Of a stretch of DNA of 64,000 bases, positions 37,487 to 50,411 are shown in pieces. This DNA comes from Adineta vaga. Taxonomy: Eukaryota > Rotifera. The DNA is taken from positions 6,200,001 to 6,264,000 of the forward strand of contig CP075495.1 of NCBI GenBank assembly GCA_021613535.1, given 5' to 3'. A program made the translations under genes and the position numbers. The notes under the pieces were generated by a model. The model did not search any database, was not told the DNA's origin, and saw only the letters and a program-made list of their open reading frames with translations. The first letter of the stretch is position 1; every line of letters begins with the position of its first letter.

Positions 37487-40400
37487 ATGTCAATATTTAC
37501 CGTACAGCAAAAACAACAACAACAACAATTTTCGGTTAGCAAAAGTTGTAGTCTTCCACGAATACCACAGAATCGTTTACCTGTTGTTCATATATTAACA
37601 TCCCGAAGTGAACATGCTGATGAAAAAGTTCGTGAAAGAAAATCTCTTCACAACATGTTCAAAATTCATATGCATTCCTTATTTTTAGAAAGAAGAACCA
37701 TTTCAATTTGAGAAAGTCATTCGATTTTTTCTCGATCCTCATACAGTAAAATCACATGAATATTTTAATAAAAGAAGAAAATTCTCCATCATTTTATTTT
37801 GCAGTCACATCTGGTAGATCGACGCTTACGATTCTGTCAAAAATTATATCGAAATCATAAAAATGGATACGTAAGAATGTGCATTCTCCAAGTGCTCATA
37901 TAGGATAGGAAAGATATAAAAATTTAATTTTAGATTCTAAAAGATTTACCAAACCTAATGAAACTCTTAAATATTCTCGCAGATTGTTGTGAAGAACAGC
38001 CACTTTATATCAATTCATTCATTGATATTCTAAAGAATTGTTCTAAACCGTTTCTATTGGATAAATCAACAGATGCAGAAATCTATTCATCAGCATTAAT
38101 TGCTTTCTGTTCGGATTTTGGTAGTATATTTATTTTGTTTCATAATTCTAAGTAAATGATTATATATTTCTCTTTAGGATATCTTCTTCGTGTACCAAAT
38201 AAACGTATTCAACAATGTATTCTTGAAACACTTTATAAATCAATTCAGTCAACAAATAAATCGCCTATAGATGACAATGATTATGATGGTTTAAGACCAA
38301 TAAAAATTGATTATCTATTGAAAATCCATTGTTACAGTGATCTTTGTGAAACACTAGTTAAAGTAAGGTTTAAAAGAAAAGAGTAGATTATATATAAATA
38401 TATACCATATTCTCTAGGCTATGTCGTTTTTCGAAGATGATTTAACACTTCGTATTCAAATAGTAAAACTCTTACAGATCTATTCGTCAAAATCTCGTAT
38501 GTAATCTGTTAAAATTTTGTTTGCTTATTTCATATGTTATTTTCTAGCGGATTGTGTTGCAAGAATGTTAACTCATGATTGTATCAATCGTTTAGTAGCA
38601 AAAATGAATGATACTGATCCAGCAGGAGAGTAAGAGAAATACTTTATTTACAAGACATTGTATATGAATTAGATAGGTGTTTTTTTAACAGTTTTTGTTT
38701 AAATTAAAAGATATATCTATCTTTGCAATTGTTTTTAGACTCTTATTTCGTACAACTGAAGTATTATGGAATATTCTTGATCTTGGTGATGAAGAACAGA
38801 TTAGTGAACAATTAGATTCACGTGTAACAATAAGGTTCATTATCAAATAGATAATTCTTTCTTATTGTTAATAATACTCATATTTAGTCTTCTACAAGAA
38901 GCTTTCATTGGTCAAGTGACACAAAGTCATAGTCAATATCATTGTCAATTAAGGTTTTCATTTTTTTTCAATAAAGAAAGGCAAATCGTTCAATTTCAAA
39001 CATATCTTTAGAAATGATCTACTTATTGTTTGTTCACTTATTATTAGTATTAAACCCGATGCTCCAGGTAAAAACATCATATTAATCGTACTTTCTATGA
39101 CATTCTTTCTTTTTTTTCTAGTTATTGAAACCGGTTTTGCTAAGCAATTACTTTTACTTGCTTCTCATCCTGAATGTAAGTCTATCTCAAATTGTCATTT
39201 GTTTTTGTTTTGGTAAATGATTCTCACTATTATTCTTTAGTACGTAGTAATAATCCATTGCTGAAAAATTTAAAAATCACTGTATCTCAAGAAGATTTTG
39301 AATTCAAAAAATTACTAATTAATATCGTTGTTTTACTCAGCCGTAATCCGGTGGTGAATGATGTATGTCTTAGTACCTTTTTTTTCTAAATTTCATTCAA
39401 TAAAAAATTGATTCATTGATAGTTAATAACGAATAGTCGTGTTTTACTTGGTTTATTATCTTATATTGAACCATTGCCAAGAAAAAAGAATCAAGTGATT
39501 AATACTTTTGAATGGTCTTTATCTCAATTGGAAGAACTTCAATTACATGCAATTGCTGCTCTCTCAATTCTTTTACCACGTTCATTAAATGAATATTTTG
39601 AGTATCATACAAGTACAAGACTTTTATTATTTTATGAATGGACAATAAATGATGGTGAGATATGTTCGATGAGAATAGAACAACGACAACAATAACAGCA
39701 ACTTTCTTTTATGAATGATGTGAATTATTTGTTTAGAGGTATTTCATTGTCAAGGAAATGGTTTTTTTGGTAAAGGTGGTCGAAATAATAAACGATCACA
39801 ATTAAAATATATCATGCGATTATTTCGAAGTGTTATTTCTGCAAAAGATGAACGTGTTTTCTTAGATTTATGTGATCAAGGCATGATACCATTGCTTACT
39901 GGTTCGATTGAATATTATTATATTTTTTTTCATTAATAGATTGACTTTCTTTCTTTTCCTATAGGATATTTAAAACGATTAATTGAAGAAAAAGTTAATC
40001 AAATCGATTATATGGATATAGATGTTCTTTGTGATGGATTATTTATTTTAAGTTGTCTAGCAGAATTAGATATTCATAGAAAAGTAAGATTTTATTCTCT
40101 TTAGAGAATAATACCGTTCTGTTTTGATTAGGAAATCTTTGGTTCTGAAGGTATTGAAATTTTAATTAAAATTCTCGTTATCGAATCATCTCATGTTTGT
40201 GGTGGTCTTGGATATTATCGATTACTTGTTGCTGCCATTGATTGTATTTGGTGTTGTGTAGTTGGTAGTGTTATTAATGAAGATGAATTCATTCAAAAAC
40301 AAGGTCTTTTTGCTTTACTTGATTTAATTGATGTACGTTATCATTCGATTCGTTTGTTATTATAAAATCTTTGTTTTATTTTCTTCTTCTCTATTTACAT

Positions 40401-41577
40401 AAAATAGTCGAATCCAAAATCATTGCAAAATATTATTCTCGGATGTTTATTAGATTTAACAGAAAATACGAAATGTTTACATTTTATAATGGCATGGCAA
40501 GGTCGAAAACAACAACAATTTCCACATGTTCTTTGTGAATTATGGCGAGATGAAGAACGTGAAATACATGTATGAACGCAGGAGAAGTTTCTATATCAGA
40601 TAATTTTCTTTTTTTTTTAAGGTTGCTCGAACAGATAAAGGTGTAATTAGTGATCATGAAAAACCATTAATGGGTGCTCTTCAACAATCAGTACCAATTG
40701 TACCATTAAAACGTTCTGAACCAACCCGATCAGTTGTTGATTTGATCGATAATATGCGATCGAAAATCTATGGATTCTTTTGTAGAATAGGTTTTGGTAA
40801 TTTACCCGGTTTGCATGAAGAAGATTTTGTAACGTTATGTATTATTGAAAACTTTCTTGACTTTAAAATGGGTGAAATTTGGCAAGAAATGATGACTGAA
40901 TTAGAAATGGAAGGTACAAAATTGATTGCAACGGATACAGAAGCAACAGATACCATTCTTCGAGCAACAGATGAACGTGGATTAGGTAAAGCGGAAAAGA
41001 GAAGCATTGTTCAAAGATATACTTGATGAATACATTTTTCATTTAGCGGTTACGGCAACACAGAATTATATCTTAGAACAATACCATAAACAAGATTTAC
41101 AATTTGAAAAAGGATTCTATAATGAAGTAGAGATTAAAAACAAATTTGAGTTCTATATATTACGTTGAATATTTAGTTAATTCGAAATCATCAATTTCAA
41201 GAAAAACGACTCGAACAATGGAAAGCATATGTTGCACGAACATCGAAATATCCATTATTAATGGTAAGAAAAGTCAATAAAGGAAAATTTCTTTCCTATA
41301 CACGTATATCAATATATTTAGGTGGCGAAAGATGCTCAAAATGAATCTATTCGACAATCACGACCAGATGAAAAGAATTACACAGGTTATCATACAGTTC
41401 ATAATTTAGAAATTCCAAATTTATCAATAACGGTAAACAAATGATGATTAGATTTGTTTTTTTAAAAAGTTCTTTTCTTCATTTCATCTGCAGGCTTTTA
41501 CTGGTCGAATATTAAATATTGAAAGTACACCGGTGGAATTAGTTAATAAAGATCGACAGAACGAACTCATTTTATAA
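37487..41577 (+). CDS. CFAP69: Cilia- and flagella-associated protein 69
   Basis: Twenty-two exons joined by introns of 45-110 bp give 931 residues, close to the 941 of human CFAP69. Exons: 37487-37627, 37689-37745, 37805-37870, 37934-38120, 38178-38362, 38418-38496, 38548-38629, 38739-38834, 38888-38953, 39012-39067, 39122-39175, 39241-39362, 39423-39654, 39737-39901, 39965-40083, 40132-40332, 40408-40569, 40622-40985, 41047-41126, 41177-41263, 41322-41432 and 41494-41577. Diagnostic matches are EDFEFKKLLINIVVLL, QLEELQLHAIAALS, EIFGSEGIEIL, DCIWCCVVG, GNLPGLHEEDFVTLCIIENF and the late IESTPVELV. It is an armadillo-like helical protein needed for sperm flagella and olfactory cilia in mammals. 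Here it probably serves the rotifer's ciliated head and gut. Confidence 0.95.
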
Positions 41578-41663
41578 AAATATTCTGAGTAGATTATTTT
41601 TATTTTTTCAAACATATTTTATAACTATTTTTTTTTATATCAATATATTAATCTTTTACGATC

Positions 41664-43959
41664 TTAAAATAACTTCTTATTCGATTGAACAGTAAAAACA
41701 GTCATAGTTTGTTGGGATGAAAAAAGATAACTTTTTAAAAGACGATTTAATGAATAATCATTGAGAAGATATCGTTTTTTAAAAGTATGATTATTTAGAT
41801 GACCATTTTTTAGTTGCCTGATAAGATTCATAATAGAATATGTAGTTGAGTTCAAATTGGTTAATAAACCTGTCGATCGAATTGAACAAATAGGTGCTAA
41901 ATGTAAGAAGAGAAATGAACTGGATAAAGATGATTGTTTATGATGAAAATTAATGATGAATATTTGATGAGCAAATGACCTTGTTGTATGAAAGCGATTG
42001 ATGGCTATATCGATATCATCGGAAGTTTGTAATGATATTTCACATGATGGTTGAAGAAGTCTGTTTTTACCTGAAAATCAGAATATTGATGATTAGAAGA
42101 ATCAGATTCTTAGATAATTTACCTGTATCAATCAAACGTATTCGTTGCATTTTTGTAAGATCACAAATTGAATTATTGAAGAAAACAAGATTCATACATG
42201 TCATTTGTATTGATTGATTTTGAAGAATCGTTTTCAAAGTATTCGAAAGAGTTTTATAAATATATCGAAGAAATAAAGAACGATCTTTTTCAAATTGCTT
42301 ATCATTATCAAGAAGAATACAGATTGAATTGTAATTATTATCAGATGTTAACATAACTTGTAAATCAATTAGTTGACCGATTGTACTATCATTATCATTT
42401 AATATCGTTTGAAAATGTGTAGAAGCTGTAGAATTTTCGGATGCCCTAACAATCGTTGTATGTTCATGTGCTTTATAACTAGGAGGGATGTCTGTGAGAT
42501 TATTCGAAGCTACGAACGATGATAACTGAGTACGATGTAGTTTTTTTCGATAGTATAAACGTTGAAGAAAATGATGAATACATTTTTTATTTCGATATCG
42601 AAGTCTTCGTCGAAGAAACAATCGATAAGAGCCAAGTTTTGAAGAAAACGTTTTTTGCATTGAATCGTCATTTGATGTTATGAATAGATCGGATCTTTGA
42701 TCACATGTCATTTGTTCACTATTATTATTGTAATCAACAGCTTCACAAGCATTGATACATTTTAATGGTCGAGAAGACATTGCTATAAGTTCCTCCTTCA
42801 AATCTATATCGGAAGGTCTAGTATTGTATTCATAGCGTAGCGAATCAATTGAAATCGAATGCTGTTTTATATTTTGCATTTTTCGTGATATTGTCGATAA
42901 ACGATCTTTATGTTGCTTAGTCGGATCATCTGATTTGAAGTGTTTGACTTCTCTCTGATATTCATTTTTTTTAATTATATATGATAGTGTGTTTACTTGA
43001 CAAGCTGCTGCTACAGTCATCGACGTTCTTTCTTCAATCTTTGCATCATTCCATTCACTCATTGGACTTTGCGGCAATAGTATAGCATGTAATTTTGTCT
43101 GTGTTCCTTGTGCCATGCTAGATATTACTATTGTTGTTGCTGTTTGAAATGGGTTTTGTACAAGATTTGATTCTTGTGAAACAGAGTGGAATGATGTTGA
43201 ACTATTGACAGAATAACCATTGTTTATCGATTGTACTGAATATTGTTCGTTGTTATCATCGTCATCGTGCAAAAGTGTAATTGACTTCAAAGAAAACAAA
43301 ACAATAGACATCAGCCGATGAATGATCTTTCAATGGAACATGTTTCAAACCTTAGCGTTTGACGATATATTTTCAAGATCTTCTTCTCGTGTTTGTAGTG
43401 AAAGTGATTGTTGTGGATCATTTGCCAATAGAACTTTATTCATCTGATCAAGAATCTTTTCTAATTGAATTTGATTTTGAACTTTTTGTTGTCGATTGAA
43501 CAATCTTGATTGTTTGTATGCATTACAGTTAATATTCATTTGTTTTGTTGCCAATACAATAGATTGACAGTATGTACAATAAGATTCTAATTTTCGTAGA
43601 CATGGACATTCAATGATAGCTAATTCATATTGATATGAATTCTGTACTGAACAATTGCATTCGAGAAGAACAATTTCGAATATTCTTACGCATTGATTTT
43701 GTTGTAAGAACGAGAGAAACTGTTCACTTAAATGAATGTATTCATACCATGGATTTATAAGATATGTTAAATTCATATGAATGAGCAATGCGCAAGTATC
43801 TGTTCGATGTTGAGAACCAGATTTGAAATGAACTTTCCCGTTATTGTCAAAAACTTTCCAACTAGATAGAAATGATTGTTTTCGATCAAGAATTGAACGA
43901 TAATTTTCAATAATTTGATATATTTCATTATTAGAATTACAAAGACATTGTTTTTCCAT
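41664..43959 (-). CDS. Highly divergent kinesin-motor-like protein without a P-loop
   Basis: Three exons, minus strand: 43959-43351, 43284-42123 and 42070-41664, 725 residues. The C-terminal third follows the order of the second half of a kinesin motor. NLVFFNNSICDL fits the SYLEIYNExxxDLL strand. HTTRSFAHQIFIINF fits NxxSSRSHxIFTI (switch I). FLFLHLAPICS fits LxLVDLAGSE (switch II). LNSTTYSIMNLIRQL fits the N-S-L-L-A-L-x-x-V-I-x-x-L helix, and LNDYSLNRLLKSYL fits YRxSKLTRLLxDSL. No GxxxxGKT/S P-loop exists, and both switch motifs have lost key residues, so ATP hydrolysis is unlikely. The N-terminal 400 residues are not recognised; they include a Cys-containing stretch (CPCLRKLESYCTYC). An atypical kinesin such as the KIF26 group is the nearest idea. 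Confidence 0.55.
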
Positions 43960-44519
43960 TTTATTTGATGACTTATACTGATTCGTAAAGTTAAATTGGC
44001 ATTATATAACGAAACATATATATTCACTATTCTCATTAAAAAAATAGGATAAATAAACAGCTGTAGGCTATATTTGAATTGCGCCATTGATATTGAGCTT
44101 GATCGTCTCATTAGAGCCGAAAAGTATGATGCAACTGCATAAATCTACTATTCTCAGACTATGAATAATCGTGCATATTTGCAAATATGTTTTGGGTTTA
44201 TTTTCTTTTCAACCCTTGAAATTCTAGAAGAAAGAACGTAAGAAGAAGAAGAAAAAGACGAAGAATACAAATTGTTAGACATTAGTGGAAGAAGAATAAA
44301 CCAGTAAGAAAGAAAAAAAAAGAAAGAATAGAAAGAAATACCTAAGTACGTCAACTGATGACAAGCCCTTTTATTCATTCGTCAATTCATCGCCTACACT
44401 CTTATTCATACAAACACGTAACGTGCGTCAAATATTAACGACTTTCTTTTTTAAATCGTTTATTTTTATATTAGTGATAGCGAAGTTAAACAAAACAAAA
44501 GAAGAAATAGAAATCGATT
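43960..44519. promoter_or_regulatory. Shared upstream region of kinesin-like and VWA genes
   Basis: The two start codons point away from each other across 560 bp. The stretch contains poly-purine runs (near 44,230-44,340) and no credible coding exon. It probably acts as a divergent promoter. Confidence 0.4.
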
Positions 44520-46699
44520 ATGTATCCTAATCAACGATATCCTCAACCAGGTGGAGGTCCAAACGTTCCTCCTTATCCACAGCAATCACCACACAATCCT
44601 ACTGGAGCGTATCCACAACAACAACCACCTTATGGTAATACGCCATCGTACGGTATTTCATCTGGCTTAGGAGGGTAAGAGAAAACGATCCTTCATGTTT
44701 AGAACGATAAATTTACTGTGTTTAAATCAAAATTATTTAAATGAAGGAGAAAGATAAGTTTATGTGTTTTTATCCGATTTGCGAATATGTATGAGAATTA
44801 TTTTATTGGTCAGTAAAAATATGTATCGAATAGACATGTTAAGATTCTACAATCATTGGTTGCTCTCAAACGTTATCTAGAGAAATAACCGAAAAAATAA
44901 GACATTTTCGCGATGAAAAAGTCACGTCTAGGCTCAGTTTATGTTTCATTCTACGTTTTGTTCGTAAAGAACATTTCAGCATGTCGCCTCTGCAAAGTGC
45001 CATTTTTTCTATTTTTATTTTTCAGAGTTTAGAGAGATTCCTATTTAAAAAAAAATATTTTCTCACATGAAGTGAAGAGGATTTTACCATCACACTAATA
45101 AGCCATAGTCTATATATTTTAGTAGTTAGTCATATATTCTTTATGATTTTTATTTTTTTGATGAAATGCAATATTTCTGAGGAAAGAGATAGACTTGAAG
45201 ACATTAGTGATAGATATACTCTGTATTGTATTCTAAAATTACGCAAAGAATCGCACTCTTTATTACTATAGAATAATGATTTGAAGTTGGTATAAGTGTA
45301 GATTAGAACATCATTATCGATCTATATTCTAGAGCTTTTCAACCAAACATGTCAGCACCTTATGGTGGTAATCAAGGCGGTTATGGAGGATCTGGCAATC
45401 CTTATGGACAAGGATCGAATCCACAAGGAGGTAATCCCTACGGACAAGGATCGAATCCACAAGGTGGAAATCCATATGGCCAAGGACCAAGTCCCCAAGG
45501 CGGAAATCCTTATGGACAAAGTAATTTCGGTGTGTCAGGTGGATCAACTGGCCCTGGAGGCTATCCTTCATCTGGTCAACAAGCATACGGTGGTAATCCA
45601 TATGGTCAAAATCCCGGTCAATCAGGAAGTAGCTATCCTCCTCCACAAGGCGGTGGCTATCCAGGTCAATCTGGTGGTTATCCTTCACAAAGCGGTGGAT
45701 ACCCAGGACAACAACAACAACAACCATATCCATCACAAGGTGGTTATCCTGGAGGTCAATCAAGTGGTGGACCAGGAATGGGTCCTAATGCTGGTGGTAT
45801 AATGTCCAATGATCAACGTATGCAACGTTTGAGTCAAGTTATTCAACAATATGAAATTAATCAACAATTTGCTTCTCGTTTACAAGCACTTGGATCTTGT
45901 GAAATTGTTATCTTATGTGATGATTCAGGTAGTATGAATACACCACTTCAAAATAGCAATCAAACACGATGGGACGAATTAAAATCTGTATGTAATAGAC
46001 GATTTCATAAGAAGAATATTTCTCTTCTCTTATATTTAGATCGTGAATATCATTACAGAAATCTGTGCAGTGATGGACTCGAATGGTGTTGATGTTTATT
46101 TTCTAAATCGTGATCCTGTAATGAATGTGACTAATCCACAAAGTATGCGACACGTTTTTAATTCACCACCACAAGGTTTAACACCATTGGTACCAGCACT
46201 GAGAAGAATTCTTGCTGCTAAACGTAATCAAACATTCGAAAAGAAATTATTAATTCTTGTTGCTACGGATGGGTAAACTATAGGAAAGAAGTCAATTTCA
46301 ATAATTCAACATAAGTTTATTTTCTATTTAGATCACCAACAAATGAACAAGGTCAAACAGATATTGGTTCATTAGAAGCCGTTCTACGTCATGAACGTAC
46401 TCCACAAACCTATATGACATTTTTAGCATGTACTGATGATCTTGAATCTGTTAGTTATTTATCAAACTGGGATAAAACAATGCCTAATTTGGATGTGATC
46501 GATGATTATCGTTCGGAACGTGCGGAAATTCAACGAACACGTGGACCCAGTTTTCCATTTTCTTTTGGTGATTATATTGTTAAGGCTCTACTCGGTTCCA
46601 TTGATCCTTGGTAACTTTCTTTTTAATTCTTTTAAACTAATCACAATTTAAATTTTCTTCGATAATTTTAGGTTTGATGCATTGGACGAACGTGCCTGA
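44520..46699 (+). CDS. VWA-domain protein with Gly/Pro/Gln/Tyr-rich N-terminal tail
   Basis: Five exons (44520-44674, 45333-45987, 46040-46272, 46332-46610 and 46672-46699) give 449 residues. Exon 1 begins MYPNQRYPQPGGG and lies 658 bp upstream of exon 2; the phase-2 join reads GLGGAFQPN. Residues about 50-200 are a low-complexity tail with tandem NPYGQGSNPQGG units and PGQ/PSQ repeats, like annexin A7 or prion-like domains. The VWA domain has the metal-site motif DDSGSM (DxSxS) near residue 250, then VNIITEICAVMDSNGVDVYF, TPLVPALRRIL and LLILVATDG. This VWA type is common in protists and invertebrates; I know no assigned function. Calcium- or magnesium-dependent protein binding is a reasonable guess. 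Confidence 0.85.
45394..45519 (+). repeat. 36-bp tandem repeat (GNPYGQGSNPQG)
   Basis: Three full units and a partial fourth of a 12-residue repeat: two read GSNPQG, the third GPSPQG, and the last stops at GNPYGQ. DNA copies differ mainly at third codon positions. It lies in exon 2 of the VWA gene. Confidence 0.9.
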
Positions 46700-47544
46700 A
46701 AAAAATCCTCTTCAGCATAGAACAAATGAAAACTTTCTTTCTTTTTCAAAAACAAAAACAGATTTGTGTATAGATGAATACTAATCGTTTTTAAAGAATT
46801 ACTAATCATGATTTTTAATTTTAACATTCTATTGATTAAATTTGGGAAGAAAAATAATATCTAATTCACCATAATATAACTGTCTGATTGATATTGATGC
46901 GTTTTTCAAAGTAGATTTCTAATTTTGTATGCTCAATCATATGGAAGAAATAAGCTATTTCTCATTGCTCTTCATTACACATTTATAATGTAATTCAATG
47001 ATTTTAAACTAGTTATTCTCTATATCTTTTACTTGTTGAATGTAATGATAGTATAACAATTATTCTTAACAGTGATTTTTTGTATTACATATTGCCATAA
47101 ATATTTTCCAGGTGTGTTGTTATCACTAATTGAATAAAACGATAACTCTTAAAATGGTCGTTAAAGCAATATCTTCATCTTATCTCGTATCATATATACA
47201 TATGTATATATGTAAATGTATCAAATTTTAATTTTATTCTTGCTGAAGATTATAAGATGTGAAATGATAATGATAGAGAAAAGGAAAATGTCATTCTTCT
47301 GTTCGATGAAATATTTACTTATATGTAGTTAATACCATTACATTTACTATTATCTTTTACCAATTTCTCTTTTATTTTGCACTTGAGACTAGCATTTTGA
47401 TAAAGTAAAAGAAAGAATCTGAGGGTAGGTTATACTTGTGTTTAGGTGTTTGAAGTTTACTAGTATGTATATTTGTGATAAGAGCAGTCACGAAAACGAT
47501 TTTTATCTATTTTATATATTATTATTGTGACAAAAGCAAAGAAA
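46700..47544. other. Intergenic region
   Basis: 845 bp between the VWA stop and the gamma-glutamyltransferase start. It is AT-rich, with no convincing open frame, RNA gene or repeat beyond short TA/CATATA runs near 47,190-47,210. Confidence 0.5.
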
Positions 47545-50277
47545 ATGGTCCATATTGCAGGCCTTTTTGCGAATAGGTAAGTAAGCAATATATCTAATAA
47601 AGAAATGTTGTTTGTAATAATGTAAAGCAGATATGATCACTGAAGATTTATTTTACTTCAAAAGTTAGCAAACACATTAGCTGTATTACTATGATAACCA
47701 ATAGCTCCGAGATTATTCGATAAGATTTTTCAAAACTATTATTTTATTTAGACGACGAACATTAACTATTGTTCTTATTGCTGTATCTGTACTTGTTATA
47801 TCTGGTGTTGTCATTGGTCTTGTGTTGGGTTTAAGAAAACGTAAGTATAGAACAATAAGTCTATTGAATACATGTATGTTTGAAAAGAAATCTTTTCGAA
47901 TTGTACGAACATTCTGTATCTGTAGGACTCAGTTGATTATTTTTCAATTTATATTTAGTAGAAAGAAAGATCGTATTGTTCAAATAGTTTTAATAACAAA
48001 TATTGATTTTATCTCGTTTATCTCGTTTATATTGATTAAATTTGAATTCTAGCTTTTCCTGATACTGACGAGGCTGTGTGTGGTTCTAGTCATGAAACGT
48101 ATGTTATAAATGGGTCATCTGTATTGGGAAAATATTCTCGAGCAGCTGTAGCTGTCGATAATGCTGATTGTTCAAGGATTGGTCGTGAAATCTTAGAAAG
48201 AAATGGTACATCTATGGATGCTGCTCTCGCTGCAGCTATTTGTAATGGTGTTTTAAATGCACATTCAATGGGTATTGGTGGTGGATGTGTTATAACAGTT
48301 TATTCGAAGTAAGAAAAACATTTTAAGAATTAAAGTTTCCGTTCTTTCAAAATTTTATTCATAGGAAAGAAAATAAAGCATATAGTATAGTTGGAGTAAG
48401 TGGAAGATAATTATAATTGAAACTTTTTATGGTACAAAATTATTCTTTTCTTTTTAGAGGGAACGAGCACCATTAGCTGCTAATTCAACTATGTTTGTTG
48501 GTAGACAAAATTTGTCTGAAGTTGGTGAGGATTTATGAAAAGAAACAAACGAATATTTGAAATGAGCAATTTATTTTTAAGGTGGATTAGCTATTGCAGT
48601 ACCTGGAGAACTACGAGCCTATGAATATGCTTATAATAGATTCGGTGGTGGTGTATCATGGAAACAACTTTTTGAACCAACTATTCAATTATGTCGAAAT
48701 GGCTTTCTAATTAGTACAGTCAAGGTTCAGCTATTCAACAATCATCACGTTATATTCTTGCTGATAGTGCACTAGGGTTTCTATGTCAATAAATATTCTC
48801 TATGAATACCTATTGTATAATTTATATATTTTAGTGAAGTTTTTATAAAAAACAGCACAACAAAAGAATTGTACAAAGCTGGTGATTATATGAAACGACC
48901 AAAGTTAGCGAATACATTGGAGATTATTGCTAATCAAGGTGCTGATGCATTCTATACCGGTGTTCTAGCTGATAAAATTGTTAAAGAAGTTACAGATAAT
49001 CGTGGAATAATTACTAAAGAGGATCTGGCAAATTATGCAGTTGATGTTCGTGAAGCATTAGCTGTTGATCTTAATGATACATATACTGCCTATACAACGC
49101 AAGCACCGACAAGTGGACCCATTCTTATTTTTATTCTAAATCTTCTTCAAGGTAATATAAATACTTTCTTGAAGAAAAAGAAAACGAATAATTTGTTGAT
49201 GAAAGGTTACAATCTCTATGAAAGAGGTGTGAAACAATCAGTACCATCTGTTCTCTTTTATCATCGTCTTATCGAAGCATTTAAATTTGCTTATGCTAAA
49301 CGAAGTGAACTTGGTGATCCATTAAAAATCAATATTACTGACGTATGAACAAATCTGATTTATCTTTGCTTTCGAATTCCAATTGAAAATGATATCTTCT
49401 TTTAGCTGATTCGTAATTTAACATCGAAAGATTATGCTGATAGTATACGTAGTAAAATTGAGTATGTTAAATCGATATTTTCTGTCTTTTCTTTTTTCAA
49501 GTTTTGAATTTAGTGATTCGAAAACATTTGGTTTTGAATATTATGGTGGAACTTGGCTTGATAAAATTACTACTGGAACAGCTCATCTTTCTGTCGTTGG
49601 ACTCGATGGTGATGCAGTTGCATTAACATCAACTGTTAATCTTTAGTATGAAATATTTTCAATTAATTCTTCGGAAAAACTTTCTTTTTCTTTCATTTTG
49701 TTATTAGTTATGGTTCGAAAGTTCTTGGATCTGAAACGGATATTGTCTATAATGATGAAATGGATGATTTTTCGACGCCAAATACTACGAATTATTTTGG
49801 CGTACCAGCAAGTCCAGCTAATTATATCGAACCAGGCAAACGACCTGTTTCATCTATGGCACCATTGATCATTATTGATAAACGTACTCGACAAATTCAA
49901 CAAGTTTTAGGTGCTAGTGGTGGTACGAAAATCACAACAAGTATTGCACAAGTTGCTATGCTTAATTTGTGGTTTAATGATGATATTAAAAAAGCAATTG
50001 ATTCTCCACGTCTTCATTCACAATTATTACCACAAGAAGTCATTGCTGAACGTGGTTTTGATTATGTAAAGAACATTCGTTTAGATCTCAATCAATTTTA
50101 TTTTATTTTATTTTATTTTAGACTATTTTACAACATTTAAAACAACGTGGACATAATATAACATGTGGTGCATTTGGTGGTTCAACAATTCAAGGTATCG
50201 AATGGCGTGAAGAAGCCAATCAATATTGGGCAAACTGTGATATACGTAAAGGTGGTGCACCTGATGGAATTAATTGA
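47545..50277 (+). CDS. GGT: Gamma-glutamyltransferase (glutathione hydrolase), one frame break
   Basis: Twelve exons: 47545-47576, 47752-47840, 48053-48308, 48365-48395, 48458-48524, 48582-48776, 48835-49151, 49206-49342, 49406-49461, 49514-49645, 49708-50065 and 50122-50277, about 608 residues. A short cytoplasmic start is followed by one membrane anchor (LTIVLIAVSVLVISGVVIGL), so the enzyme faces outward. It cleaves gamma-glutamyl bonds of glutathione. Conserved parts: CNGVLNAHSMGIGGG, APTSGPILIFILNLLQG, the autoprocessing and catalytic Thr in TGTAHLSVVG, NEMDDFSTPN, SPANYIEPGKRP, SSMAP and GASGGTKITT. In exon 6 one base is missing near 48,710-48,724: the frame of CRNGFLISTV must shift to read GSAIQQSSRYILADSALG, which then splices correctly. 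Without that shift the protein stops early. Confidence 0.93.
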
Positions 50278-50411
50278 ATATAAATCATTTGGTTTGTTAT
50301 ATACAAAGTTTTCATTTCATTAAAAGAACAATGCATAAAATTGGAATAAAATAAAAGCTTTGGAAAAAAGATCTTATTTTATTTACATATTTGAAAAGTT
50401 GAAATATCATT

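Noticed and set aside
43773-44111. Minus-strand open frame just upstream of the kinesin-like start, considered as its N-terminal extension
   Set aside because: It is in another frame, overlaps exon 1 and has no splice donor that would join it.
45329-45802. Minus-strand and shifted plus-strand open frames over the VWA repeat tail
   Set aside because: They are shadows of the 36-bp repeat; only the PYGQG frame connects in phase to the VWA domain.
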